This document shows, piece after piece, positions 18,801 to 25,448 of a stretch of 64,000 nt of DNA. Position numbers and translations under genes: made by a program. The notes beneath the pieces were generated by a model. It saw only the letters and a list, made by a program, of their open reading frames with translations, had not been told where the DNA came from and ran no database searches. This DNA comes from 630D-37 sp037478835 (GTDB lineage Bacteria > Chloroflexota > Anaerolineae > Anaerolineales > Villigracilaceae), in assembly GCA_037478835.1 (NCBI GenBank), contig JBBFLV010000010.1, forward strand, positions 1 to 64,000, in the 5' to 3' direction. The number at the start of each line of letters is the position of its first letter. Within the stretch, counting starts at the first letter, position 1.

Positions 18801-19431
18801 CGGCATACCGCTCCGCCATTTCCCGGCAGCGTTCCACAAAGTCCACTGCTGAAGGGCCGCCGTGTTCTAGAAACCGACGCACCGGCTGGTCGGTCAGATA
18901 TTCCGCCGTGTAGTGACGTAGACGTCTCTGGATGAACTCCTCTACCGGGAGGGTAGCATATTCGGCTTGCTCGATCAGTGGTTTTAGAAAATTCTCAAAG
19001 AAGTCGGCCAGACAGTAGTCGGGGATTCCACCATGGGCAAGAATGAGTTCCACGTATCGGTGGCCACCCATCGGTGGAAATCGAACAACGGGTAGGCCGG
19101 CAACAATTCCTTCAAACAATTGCCCCCACGAGCGGGCCTGGGCTGGCAGAATGTCCAGGCCTGTGAATTTCCGGACAGCTCCCCAGAACCTCCCCGCCTC
19201 ATATTCTCGGGCTCCCGTAGCGACCAGGAACACAGCAAACGAACAAGGATATTTTTCCCTTAAGAGACATTCTGCCTTCCCCCATCCGTACTGGCGTACC
19301 AGGTCACCGATCAGTCGCCCCAGTTCGTCAACCTGATCATAGGATAGCGAGATTTCTCCCAGGAGATCCACCCTCTCAACCTGAGGTCTCAGATAGCTTT
19401 CCCATTGATCTAGTAGATGTTCTGGATGCAT
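15820..19431 (-). CDS. Large protein of unknown family, partner of the DUF1998 helicase
   Basis: The 1203-residue product has no recognised family. Residues 1-240 look all-helical and contain a striking segment (117-146) with RFPPMGGHRYV, ILAHGGIPDYC and DFFENFL. Residues about 240-900 are rich in short beta strands, Trp and Pro, suggesting a series of Ig-like or jelly-roll domains. Residues about 900-1080 return to helices (HEAT-like, with LLRREHLQGIQAI). Near the C-terminus Cys1147-x2-Cys1150-x14-His1165-x3-His1169 matches a C2H2 zinc finger and suggests nucleic-acid binding. It has no signal peptide. Codon use is more AT-tolerant than in neighbouring housekeeping genes, consistent with transfer. 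The gene lies 29 bases after the small helical gene and 20 before the helicase. DruH of Druantia type III occupies a comparable place, but homology cannot be judged by eye. Confidence 0.85.
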   Translation of the reverse strand: MHPEHLLDQWESYLRPQVERVDLLGEISLSYDQVDELGRLIGDLVRQYGWGKAECLLREKYPCSFAVFLVATGAREYEAGRFWGAVRKFTGLDILPAQARSWGQLFEGIVAGLPVVRFPPMGGHRYVELILAHGGIPDYCLADFFENFLKPLIEQAEYATLPVEEFIQRRLRHYTAEYLTDQPVRRFLEHGGPSAVDFVERCREMAERYAETGETPSPEEVGLPSRVVEEYQAWLKGEARHVLHRRTAYRSPILSLDPWGDGVFLYLPSQPVPASRPDRTIFWRVHRDEQKEAPESVPVEIYQEGDVWKTVPARLPLIPPASEYIVWFDPFPGSWRIPGLLKDYPLLWFYPADGSRLPNREYLPPTRLWLLRTPDVTLETEPPDALRITERLPRQPGGWSEFIGEELDLSQVQRLIVRWGDILREYPIWGRGHQDQPTLEGEHRLLIDDGRPPFYVGRPPRLRIPLPAGFHPRRWSVTVRNEGPALPEMNVSCSPENLDHSGNVAILDLGSILGSAPMGTYQVKLRGPLGSKADLSFRILPAMEMSGHEDVYLLDDAEKEAHILVETDARTIVTLSPGTPHCRIAMLESEKDRILYEIIARPERVEIPLQFVRRTDSGETVSVPLSVPVRRLRWRVVLDREQLPNAEWRMIPMTLPLDALEQSREPLLLVDLFGGTDWPVEAVLRLEDGEACLQEEKGHPRRGHSHLRFDLTAFRDTLRRTSSAHLTFSLLLRGIPGKKEERAYPVLHITRRFDVQQAQADGIYKGDRVYLRLRWQTTVRVRGLFARLWPVWRPWEDPVEISIPDDATSEYWCVLPAIQLPPGRYLLEFGVRDPWAAGSDSLPPSLTDPIIPSVLLPPHAVILRLQELQRQALKEGLSFPLALETALIRQDWGQQHLADQALKWCYEHLYERLGEAEVRYMLAFVRSIVGKPDLEGPTRMKMAAVQRIQQVLDLLQHDTPANALYREYLKELPPSFQWSTETCELLLAADDPSVRFQAAIELLRREHLQGIQAIIRWFLDGSISEKEALDILEKSLPMSVQGLLKALPNPMVLRLLESLEQQCPDRVPSVLVRPGHWVRCAAGWGEVKRIEAADGTRREYFIVSAPEPGLQLRVLLRAHESAHSEEIIIDLDTGMLIFQGVKEIYVCTKCEQFATTNPHLIVSEHNRSAHEGIGPSYRVEKITRLQQTIPMKFVFRMPQNPWV

Positions 19432-19460
19432 CTCGACAACCTATCAACCGCTCACCACAT

Positions 19461-19769
19461 CTACCGGTTAGAACTGGTTAATGCGATTACTGATAACCAG
19501 GTCTTAATTGGCCTCCTCGATAGACAGGCCATCTCGGTACGCAAGGCATCGAGTAAGGCGGCATTATCGGGCAGGGCAGCGGCGGTCTGCGCCACTTGTT
19601 CGACGTTCTCCTTGCGGCGCAATTTCTCCCACAGCGCCTTGGCCTGCTCCCAAGCCGCCTCGCCGAGTCTCTTCCCGGCCTCTTCGGCGGCCTTTTCGCC
19701 CATCTTGAGCAGGTAGGGCAGGAAGGGAGCGAGGAAGGTGGTGAGTTGTTGGAGGAGTTGAGGGTCCAT
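19461..19769 (-). CDS. Small amphipathic helical protein heading the helicase operon
   Basis: The 102-residue product begins MDPQLLQQLTTFLAPFLPYLL and continues with Ala/Lys/Glu-rich helices (EKAAEEAGKRLGEAAWEQAKALW). This pattern resembles the short N-terminal helical modules attached to, or standing beside, NACHT- and kinase-type conflict proteins in cyanobacteria and Chloroflexota (effector-associated components). The ATG at 19769 has a GGAGGA Shine-Dalgarno sequence seven bases upstream, better than the longer alternative. After residue about 80 the sequence (SRRPIKTWLSVIALTSS) no longer looks like the family. Another frame reads LSIEEAN there, so the tail may be truncated or frameshifted. 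It is the first gene of the minus-strand trio. Confidence 0.65.
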   Translation of the reverse strand: MDPQLLQQLTTFLAPFLPYLLKMGEKAAEEAGKRLGEAAWEQAKALWEKLRRKENVEQVAQTAAALPDNAALLDALRTEMACLSRRPIKTWLSVIALTSSNR

Positions 19770-19871
19770 ATCTTCCTCCGACCTGGAGAAATGCAAACGC
19801 TTGTTCCCACCCGAGATGATGATTCCCCTACGGCGGATGGCTCATAGTAAGCGTTTGCTTTTCAGGTAAGC

Positions 19872-19893
19872 GAACAAACGCAAGCGTTTGTTC
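19872..19893. repeat. Palindromic repeat GAACAAACGC-AA-GCGTTTGTTC
   Basis: Two perfect 10-base arms are separated by AA and followed by TCTACAA. It is the same family as the palindrome at 19997-20018. Half-sites with AAACGCTT and AAGCGTTTG flank it at about 19792 and 19850. It lies in the 276-base gap between two minus-strand transcripts, which holds no gene. Confidence 0.8.
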
Positions 19894-19996
19894 TACAATC
19901 TGGCTTTATTTTACTATAAATTTACAACGATCTACTACCAGCACCATTCACGGTTCTTGTTCGATGGGAGCGAGGAAACACAAGCATGCGTGAAGG

Positions 19997-20018
19997 GGAC
20001 AAACGCTAGCGTTTGTCC
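19997..20018. repeat. Perfect 22-bp palindrome built on ACAAACGC/GCGTTTGT
   Basis: GGACAAACGCT and AGCGTTTGTCC are exact reverse complements, followed by TACAA as in the copy at 19872-19893. It lies just downstream of the molybdenum hydroxylase gene. Half-copies occur near 24980 and 45540. Confidence 0.85.
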
Positions 20019-20045
20019 TACAAGCCGATTCCCACCGTCCACCCT

Positions 20046-22874
20046 CTACCCTCCCCTCAGCGCGATCCTCTCCTGATCCACCGGCAAGCGATCGAAGCGC
20101 ACGCCGACGGCGTTGTAGATGGCATTCGTGATCGCCGGCGCCGTCGGGATGCTGACGATCTCTCCCACGCCTTTCGCCCCGTAGGGGCCCTCGGCCGCAG
20201 GATGCTCGACCACGATCGGGATGATCTCCGGCGTGTGCACGATCGAGGGGATGCGATAGCGCGCCAGGCGGTCGGTGAGCACGTAGCCGTTTTCGACGAT
20301 GAACTCCTCGGTCAGCGCCGTGCCGATCCCCATCACCACGCCCCCTTCGATCTGTCCACGCAAGGTGAGCGGGTTGATCGCCCGCCCCACATCGTTGGCC
20401 GAGATCACCTGCAAGACCCTCACTTCGCCCGTGCGCGTATTGACCTCCACCTCCGCCGCCTGCACCGCAAACGAGAATGCGAAGTGCATATCCCCCGGCT
20501 CGCCCAACGGTCGGGTGGCCGGTGCCCAATACTCGTAGAGCGCCCGTGGCTCGATCCCCTGTTGACGCATCTCCGCCACCACTTGGCCGAGGGGCATGGT
20601 CTGACCGTCCACCTGTGCCAGCCCCTCGACGAAGCGCACCTCCTGCGGCGGACGATCGTAGCGCTCCGCCAGGTACGAAGCCACGGCCTGACGCAACGTG
20701 CGCGCCGCCAGCCGCGCTGCATTCCCGGTGACGTAGGTCTGGCGCGAAGCGGTGGTGGGACCCCCATCCGGGGTGCGATCGGTATCCATCACCAGCACCC
20801 GTACCCGTTCCGGCGGCAAGCCCAGCTCTTCGGCCACGATCAGCTGCAGCACGGAGACCAACCCCTGCCCCAGCTCGGCAGAAGAAGTGCGCACCTCGCC
20901 CGTCCCGTCCGGGAAGAGTTCCACTTCCGCCGCCGCCTTATCCGGCGCCCCGCCGCCCAGGCCGGTGTTCTTATAGCCCGCGGCAATCCCCCAGGCATGG
21001 ACGAGATGCGGCGCGCGCGGATCGGCATGGGGAGCGAAAAGTTGCTCTCGGCGCAGGCCACAACGTTCGGCCGCCAGGCGGGTCATCTCGGCCTCGACGC
21101 GTTCCAGGCACTCCAGCAGCCCCACACTCTCGCGCAACACCTGTCCGGTGCTGGTCACGCTGCCCACCCGTAGCGCGTTGCGCCTGCGGATCTCCAGCGG
21201 ATCGATCCCCAGCTCATGCGCCAAAATGTCCATCATGCTCTCGATGGCGAACGCAGATTGCGTCACTCCAAAGCCGCGAAAGGCCCCGGCCGGCGGATTG
21301 TTGGTATAGACGGCATAACAATCCGCTTTCACATGCGGAATATCATACGGGCCGGCCGAGTGGGTCGTGGCACGCGTCATCACTTTCTCGCCGAGCGAAG
21401 CATAGGCGCCGGTATCGCCGTAGAGCTCGGTCTGCACCGCCACCAGGCGCCCATCGCGGCGCGCCCCCATCTTCACGCGGATCTCGGTCGCATGGCGCTT
21501 CGGGTGCACCAGCAAGCTCTCGTGGCGATCGAAAAGCAACTTCACCGGACGTCCCGTGGCATTGGCCAGCAGCGCCGCATGGATCTGCCCGGCAATATCC
21601 TCCTTACCCCCAAAGCCACCGCCCATCGTCTGCCCGACGATGCGCACGCGTTCCTGCGGCCAACCCAGCGCCCGCGCCACCTGCGCCCGATCGGCATAGG
21701 GAATCTGAGAACCGACGTAAATTTCCATTCGTCCATCCGGCTGCGGCACGGCAATGCTACACTCCGGCTCGATGAAGGCATGCTCATAGATCGGAGTATA
21801 GAACGTCCGTTCCAGCACGATCTCGGATTCTGCAAACCCTTGCTCCACATTTCCCTTACGAACTTTAATATGTTTAAGAAGATTGCCACCGGGGTGCAAC
21901 TGCGGCGCATCGGGTGCCAGGGCGGCGCGCGGCTCCGTCAACGGCGGGAGCGCTTCCAGTTGGACCTCGATCAACGACGCCGCTTCGTGAGCGATCTCCT
22001 GCGTTTCGGCAGCGACCAGAGCAATCGCATCTCCGACATAGCGCACGCGCTCCCCAATTCCGACGAGCACCGGCCAATCATAGACCACCAGACCGTGGTT
22101 ATTCTCACCCGGCACATCGGCGGCCGTCAGCACGGCATGCACTCCCGGCAACGCGCGCGCCCGGCTTACGTCGATCCCGCGCAGGATGGCATGGGGCACA
22201 CCGGCCCGTCGCACGGCGGCATACAACATCCCCGGAAACTGCAGATCATCGGTATAGATCGCCTTCCCGGTGACCTTCTCCAGCGCATCCGGCCGAACGA
22301 TCTCCTGCCCGATCCAGCGCGTCTCAGAGCCGCTTGCAGGTTGCCCCTTGCGCAAGGCGCTGCGGAAAACGAACGGCACACGATGCTTCCCCTCTCGCAC
22401 CTCTTCCGCCGCCCGAAGCACGGCACGCTCGATCGAAGGATAGCCCCCGCAGCGGCAAAGGGTATCCTTAAGCGCCTGGCGCACTTCGTCACGTCCGGGG
22501 TTCGGATTCCTCCTGAGCAAAGCGTAAGCGGTCATAATTTGACCGGGGATGCAAAAACCGCACTGGACGGCACCTTCTTCGATAAAAGTCTTCTGCAAAG
22601 GGTGCAGCTGCCAGTTCCCGTCACGATCCTGTGTCGCCAGTCCTTCGATCGTCAGCACCTCTTTGCCGTGGGCGCGCCAGGCCGGATATTGGCAGGAAAG
22701 CACCGCTTCCCCATCCACCAGCACGGTACAGGCGCCGCACTCCAACTCCTCGCATCCGATCTTCGTCCCGGTCAGCCCCAGGCGATAGCGCAGCACCGCA
22801 GCCAGCGTCTCATGGGGCAAGACCCGGAGCGTTCGTCGCTCCCCGTTGACGGTAAACTCTAAATCTATGGTCAT
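20046..22874 (-). CDS. Molybdenum hydroxylase, fused 2Fe-2S and molybdopterin subunits (xanthine dehydrogenase family)
   Basis: The enzyme hydroxylates an N-heterocycle or aldehyde at a molybdenum centre and passes electrons through 2Fe-2S clusters to FAD. The 942-residue product starts with a plant-type ferredoxin domain (Cys41, 46, 49, 61) and a second cluster domain (Cys105, 108, 140, 142). From about residue 185 the molybdopterin subunit follows, with GQTMGGGFGGKED, GAFRGFGV and the catalytic Glu of GAKGVGE near 905. The substrate loop lacks the Cys-containing AYRCSFR of form I CO dehydrogenase, so CO oxidation is unlikely. The small and large subunits are usually separate genes. GAGGTG precedes the ATG. 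It lies eight bases after the FAD-subunit gene. The substrate is not determinable from sequence. Confidence 0.93.
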   Translation of the reverse strand: MTIDLEFTVNGERRTLRVLPHETLAAVLRYRLGLTGTKIGCEELECGACTVLVDGEAVLSCQYPAWRAHGKEVLTIEGLATQDRDGNWQLHPLQKTFIEEGAVQCGFCIPGQIMTAYALLRRNPNPGRDEVRQALKDTLCRCGGYPSIERAVLRAAEEVREGKHRVPFVFRSALRKGQPASGSETRWIGQEIVRPDALEKVTGKAIYTDDLQFPGMLYAAVRRAGVPHAILRGIDVSRARALPGVHAVLTAADVPGENNHGLVVYDWPVLVGIGERVRYVGDAIALVAAETQEIAHEAASLIEVQLEALPPLTEPRAALAPDAPQLHPGGNLLKHIKVRKGNVEQGFAESEIVLERTFYTPIYEHAFIEPECSIAVPQPDGRMEIYVGSQIPYADRAQVARALGWPQERVRIVGQTMGGGFGGKEDIAGQIHAALLANATGRPVKLLFDRHESLLVHPKRHATEIRVKMGARRDGRLVAVQTELYGDTGAYASLGEKVMTRATTHSAGPYDIPHVKADCYAVYTNNPPAGAFRGFGVTQSAFAIESMMDILAHELGIDPLEIRRRNALRVGSVTSTGQVLRESVGLLECLERVEAEMTRLAAERCGLRREQLFAPHADPRAPHLVHAWGIAAGYKNTGLGGGAPDKAAAEVELFPDGTGEVRTSSAELGQGLVSVLQLIVAEELGLPPERVRVLVMDTDRTPDGGPTTASRQTYVTGNAARLAARTLRQAVASYLAERYDRPPQEVRFVEGLAQVDGQTMPLGQVVAEMRQQGIEPRALYEYWAPATRPLGEPGDMHFAFSFAVQAAEVEVNTRTGEVRVLQVISANDVGRAINPLTLRGQIEGGVVMGIGTALTEEFIVENGYVLTDRLARYRIPSIVHTPEIIPIVVEHPAAEGPYGAKGVGEIVSIPTAPAITNAIYNAVGVRFDRLPVDQERIALRGG

Positions 22875-22882
22875 AGTTCACC

Positions 22883-23767
22883 TCACAAATCCTCGCTTCG
22901 CCCGGCGCGCTCCCAGGCGGCGGTCAGAGTTTCGTAGAAGAGATGCTCAAGTAGACGGTAACGATATGTCGCAGAGGCCCGGCGCGGACTGGAGCGAAAA
23001 CGTACTTCCCCTAGCAGCGTCTGCAATCCCTGTTCCAGGGCCTCAGGCTCCCAGCGTTGACCACGCAGTGCCGCTTCGGCCTGTACAGGACGTTGAGGGG
23101 TAGGACCTGCCGGCCCTACGGCCAGCCGAAGGTCCTCAATCGTCTCTCCGTTCCGCCGCAACCAGACGGCCATGTTCAAAATCGGCAGCGCCACTCCCTG
23201 CGGCCTCATCACCCGGCGGAAGGCCGAGGCCTCGTTGGCCTTGCGCAAGGGCAAATAGAAGCCGATCAGCAGTTCGTCTTTTTCCAAGGCCGAGCGTCCA
23301 GGTCCCAGGAAAAGGCTCTGCAATGCGGTTTGGCGCCTGCCGCGCGGGGAAAGGACCTCCGCTTGCGCATCCAGCGCCAGCAGGACGATCGTGCCATCTG
23401 CCGCCGGCAAAGCATGGGCCACATTGCCGCCGAACGTAGCTACATTGCGCACCTGCGGCCCGGCGATCAGCGAACCGGCCTCTACCAGTGCCTGCGCATG
23501 GTGTTGAATCAGGGGATGGGAAATGGCCTTGGCGATCGGGCAAGCCGCGCCGAGGAAGAGGGAATCACCACGCACCTCAAGCGCCAGCAGGTCGGGGATG
23601 CCCGTCACATCCAGCAATGTTTGAACCGGGGGATGCCGTCCTTGCTCCAGGTCAAGGAGCAGGTCACTGCCACCGGCGAGGATCGCCAGGGGTCTTGGAG
23701 CCGTGGTCAGGATTTCTAGGGCCTCCGCCAAAGACCGCGGGCGGAACACATTCACCCAGAGTGACAT
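22883..23767 (-). CDS. FAD-binding subunit of the molybdenum hydroxylase
   Basis: The 294-residue product matches the CoxM/XdhB medium subunit. It has a FAD-binding domain with AILAGGSDLLLDL near residue 30 and NVATFGGNVAHALPAADG near 110. The C-terminal CO-dehydrogenase flavoprotein domain ends in VRFRSSPRRASATYRYRLL. The start at 23767 was chosen because AGGAGG lies seven bases upstream and the family homology begins right after it; a longer frame upstream lacks such a site. It precedes and is probably co-transcribed with the fused 2Fe-2S/molybdopterin gene. No molybdenum-insertion chaperone (XdhC) gene lies in the window. Confidence 0.92.
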   Translation of the reverse strand: MSLWVNVFRPRSLAEALEILTTAPRPLAILAGGSDLLLDLEQGRHPPVQTLLDVTGIPDLLALEVRGDSLFLGAACPIAKAISHPLIQHHAQALVEAGSLIAGPQVRNVATFGGNVAHALPAADGTIVLLALDAQAEVLSPRGRRQTALQSLFLGPGRSALEKDELLIGFYLPLRKANEASAFRRVMRPQGVALPILNMAVWLRRNGETIEDLRLAVGPAGPTPQRPVQAEAALRGQRWEPEALEQGLQTLLGEVRFRSSPRRASATYRYRLLEHLFYETLTAAWERAGRSEDL

Positions 23768-23917
23768 GGCTGCCTCCTGACGGCGGCACTTTTCGACAGG
23801 TCCTTTGCGCGCCTTCCCAATACTTTCCCCCATGGGAACGGCCTCCGCATCCTGACGCCGCCGGGAGCGAAATTCCCGACGACCGCCGAGCGAGGAGAAT
23901 TATACCTCAAGAGCGTG

Positions 23918-23960
23918 AACGGTAGACGGTGGACGGTGGACCGTGGACGGTGGACGGTAG
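23918..23960. repeat. GGTGGAC tandem tract (composite repeat, copy B)
   Basis: ACGGT, AGACGGT, GGACGGT and GGACCGT heptamer-like units are repeated six times. The same tract accompanies the GTAGCAT hairpin units at 1175-1200 and 54261-54292. The remainder of the space from 23768 to 24184 shows nothing recognisable. Confidence 0.7.
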
Positions 23961-24184
23961 TGAATTGGATGAACTCTCAGGCTATTGATTGAGAATCGGC
24001 ATCTGTTATGGGCGGCAGATTCGGTATCGCTCCCCGTCGCTACACCACCTTCGATCTTCGGGAATGGAAGAATCTTCTACAAAGAGCAAAAACTTTTGCT
24101 AGATGCAGCAGGATTAGCTTATTATAATCTAATACAATCTACCCTAAAAAGGCAAAGAGATGAGAAGTGGTCTTTCAGTATGAC

Positions 24185-24527
24185 TTAACCCGAAAATTCT
24201 TCTCGCAAAATTTTCTCGATCTGTTTCTTCAAGATAGGGACTTCTTCTGTTGCAGTGATCCAGACAATATCCCATCGGATGGCAAAATACTCATGGACTG
24301 CAATGTTGCGAAAGGCAATAATATCCACCATGGAATTTCCGGAAAGCCTTGGGTAAATTCTTTTGGCAAACGAGAGCGGCTTCGCCGATGACCATCAATT
24401 TTTGGAGCACTGCGCTACTCATCATTTCGTTTTGCGTAAATTCATCGAAGCTTACTCCTTGTAAAAATCTCGCAATGGACTGCGCCGCCTCGACAATATC
24501 GGTCAGGTAAAGTTTTTCAGGCCGCAT
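24185..24527 (-). pseudogene. hepT: HepT-like HEPN toxin, broken by two frameshifts
   Basis: HepT/MntX toxins are HEPN-domain RNases with an R-x4-6-H motif, neutralised by AMPylation by MntA. The first frame reads MRPEKLYLTDIVEAAQSI through VIGEAA. A second frame then supplies SRLPKEFTQGFPEIPWW, and a third supplies DIIAFRNIAVHEYFAIRW and the C-terminus to a stop at 24185. Each junction is explained by one missing base: near GCCGC-TCTCG, and in TGGTGG(G)AT. The catalytic RNIAVH (R-x4-H) is present but out of frame, so no complete toxin is made if the sequence is right. Homopolymer-type sequencing error is a fair alternative for the second site. It overlaps mntA by 11 bases, the usual arrangement. 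Confidence 0.8.
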
Positions 24528-24834
24528 AAATCTCCTCGATATCGGATAGAACCGAGTCACGAATGACTGCTTTCAAACCATCCATCAGTACCAAATCAAC
24601 AGGACGATGAAAAAGGTCGGCGAGTTCACGCTGCAGACGCGAGAGAGTGAGAAATCCAATCCTTGCATTGGGTAGAAAAGATACCAGCACATCCACATCG
24701 CTATCGACACGAAAGTTATCCCTCAACACGGAACCAAACAAAGCCAATCTTTGCACCTGGTAGCGACGACACAGCTCGGCCAGTTCTTCTTTTGGGATCT
24801 CGATTTTCGCACGCGAAGGGCTGGATGTTGTCAT
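24517..24834 (-). CDS. mntA: MntA-type nucleotidyltransferase antitoxin
   Basis: The 105-residue product is a minimal nucleotidyltransferase with LALFGSVLRDNFRVDSDVDVLV, i.e. G-S-x10-D-x-D, the catalytic signature of antitoxins that AMPylate HepT. A hydrophobic helix and VDLVLMDGL follow, as in the family. The ATG at 24834 was preferred to an upstream in-frame start because a perfect TATAAT lies at 24841-24846, six bases before it, pointing to a leaderless message. It overlaps the downstream hepT reading frame. With the toxin broken, the antitoxin would be a relic or an orphan. Confidence 0.88.
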   Translation of the reverse strand: MTTSSPSRAKIEIPKEELAELCRRYQVQRLALFGSVLRDNFRVDSDVDVLVSFLPNARIGFLTLSRLQRELADLFHRPVDLVLMDGLKAVIRDSVLSDIEEIYAA

Positions 24835-24840
24835 ATGAAT

Positions 24841-24846
24841 ATTATA
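24841..24846 (-). promoter_or_regulatory. -10 box directly upstream of mntA (leaderless start)
   Basis: The minus strand reads TATAAT followed by six bases and then the ATG of mntA. Transcription would begin at or within a base or two of the start codon. There is no Shine-Dalgarno sequence. The -35 region is weak. Confidence 0.6.
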
Positions 24847-24989
24847 CAACAAAGGATAACCATCTAAACTTTGCTAATTTCCCACATCCTTGCTTTATCT
24901 GTGGGATTTGCGGCCATAGAAGCGGACCATCAACGATAGAGAAAGGGATAGGGTATTGGTGAGGTAAAGGATTAGAGACGAGCGTTTGT

Positions 24990-25316
24990 CTACTTTTCCA
25001 GCAAGCGGCGGGCGAGGGCTTCGGCATCCTGGATCAGATCGGCCTCCAGGGGCAACTTGAACTCCGGTGTGACGCGCAGCGTAAGGCGCTCAGCCTGGGC
25101 GCGCGTTTCGGCATCCAGGCGTTCGTCGGCGGCTAAAAGACGTAGCAGATCGTAGGCGCTGGAGGTCGAGGGTTGTTCTCCTTGCCGGGCGTAATAAGCA
25201 CGGATGGCCAAACCGGCCGCGCGCCGAGCACAGACGCGCGCCTGCCCCTCGTTGCCACGGGCGCGTGCCTGCCGGGCACGGTTTAGTTCTTGTTCAACGG
25301 CCGACCAGATTTCCAT
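24990..25316 (-). CDS. Small helical protein, HEPN-like in pattern
   Basis: The 108-residue product begins MEIWSAVEQELNRARQARARGNEGQARVCAR when the internal boundary is ignored. Its middle (ARRAAGLAIRAYY ... SAYDLLRLLAADERLD) follows the helix pattern of HEPN proteins, in which a paired-helix core is followed by a dwell loop. No R-x4-6-H motif is evident, so it is not an RNase of the HepT type. AGGA lies about ten bases before the ATG. It sits between the mntA/hepT locus and tRNA-Gln on the same strand. The family is not firmly recognised. Confidence 0.6.
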   Translation of the reverse strand: MEIWSAVEQELNRARQARARGNEGQARVCARRAAGLAIRAYYARQGEQPSTSSAYDLLRLLAADERLDAETRAQAERLTLRVTPEFKLPLEADLIQDAEALARRLLEK

Positions 25317-25348
25317 CACGTGTCACGTCCTGTCATAGAGCACTTACT

Positions 25349-25372
25349 AAAAAAGCCCTCTGGTTGAGGGCT
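25349..25372 (-). terminator. Rho-independent terminator after tRNA-Gln
   Basis: On the minus strand AGCCCTC, a five-base loop and GAGGGCT form a perfect seven-pair stem followed by six T residues. It starts six bases after the tRNA 3' end. Confidence 0.9.
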
Positions 25373-25377
25373 TCAGG

Positions 25378-25448
25378 CTGGGGGCGAAGGATTCGAACCT
25401 CCACGTACGGATCCAGAGTCCGCTGTCCTACCGTTAGACGAGCCCCCA
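25378..25448 (-). tRNA. tRNA-Gln (anticodon CTG)
   Basis: The 71-base cloverleaf folds fully. The acceptor stem TGGGGGC/GCCCCCA, the D arm GTCT/GGAC and the anticodon stem GCGGA/TCCGT are all paired. The anticodon loop CTCTGGA gives CTG. The T arm GGAGG/CCTTC carries the TTCGAAT loop. The discriminator base is G, and CCA is not encoded. It is followed by an intrinsic terminator. Confidence 0.95.

Noticed and set aside
10901..19769. Calling the helicase operon DISARM
   Set aside because: No DNA methyltransferase, separate DrmB or phospholipase gene is present, and the partner protein does not resemble DISARM components by motif.
20013..22862. Long plus-strand open frames opposite the molybdenum hydroxylase
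   Set aside because: They are antisense shadows: His/Arg-rich, no family pattern, while the minus strand has complete cofactor motifs.
20046..22874. Form I CO dehydrogenase
   Set aside because: The Cys-containing active-site loop of CO dehydrogenase is replaced by GAFRGFGV.
25378..25448. tRNA-Gln as an attachment site of an integrated element
   Set aside because: No integrase is nearby and no direct repeat of the tRNA 3' end was found.
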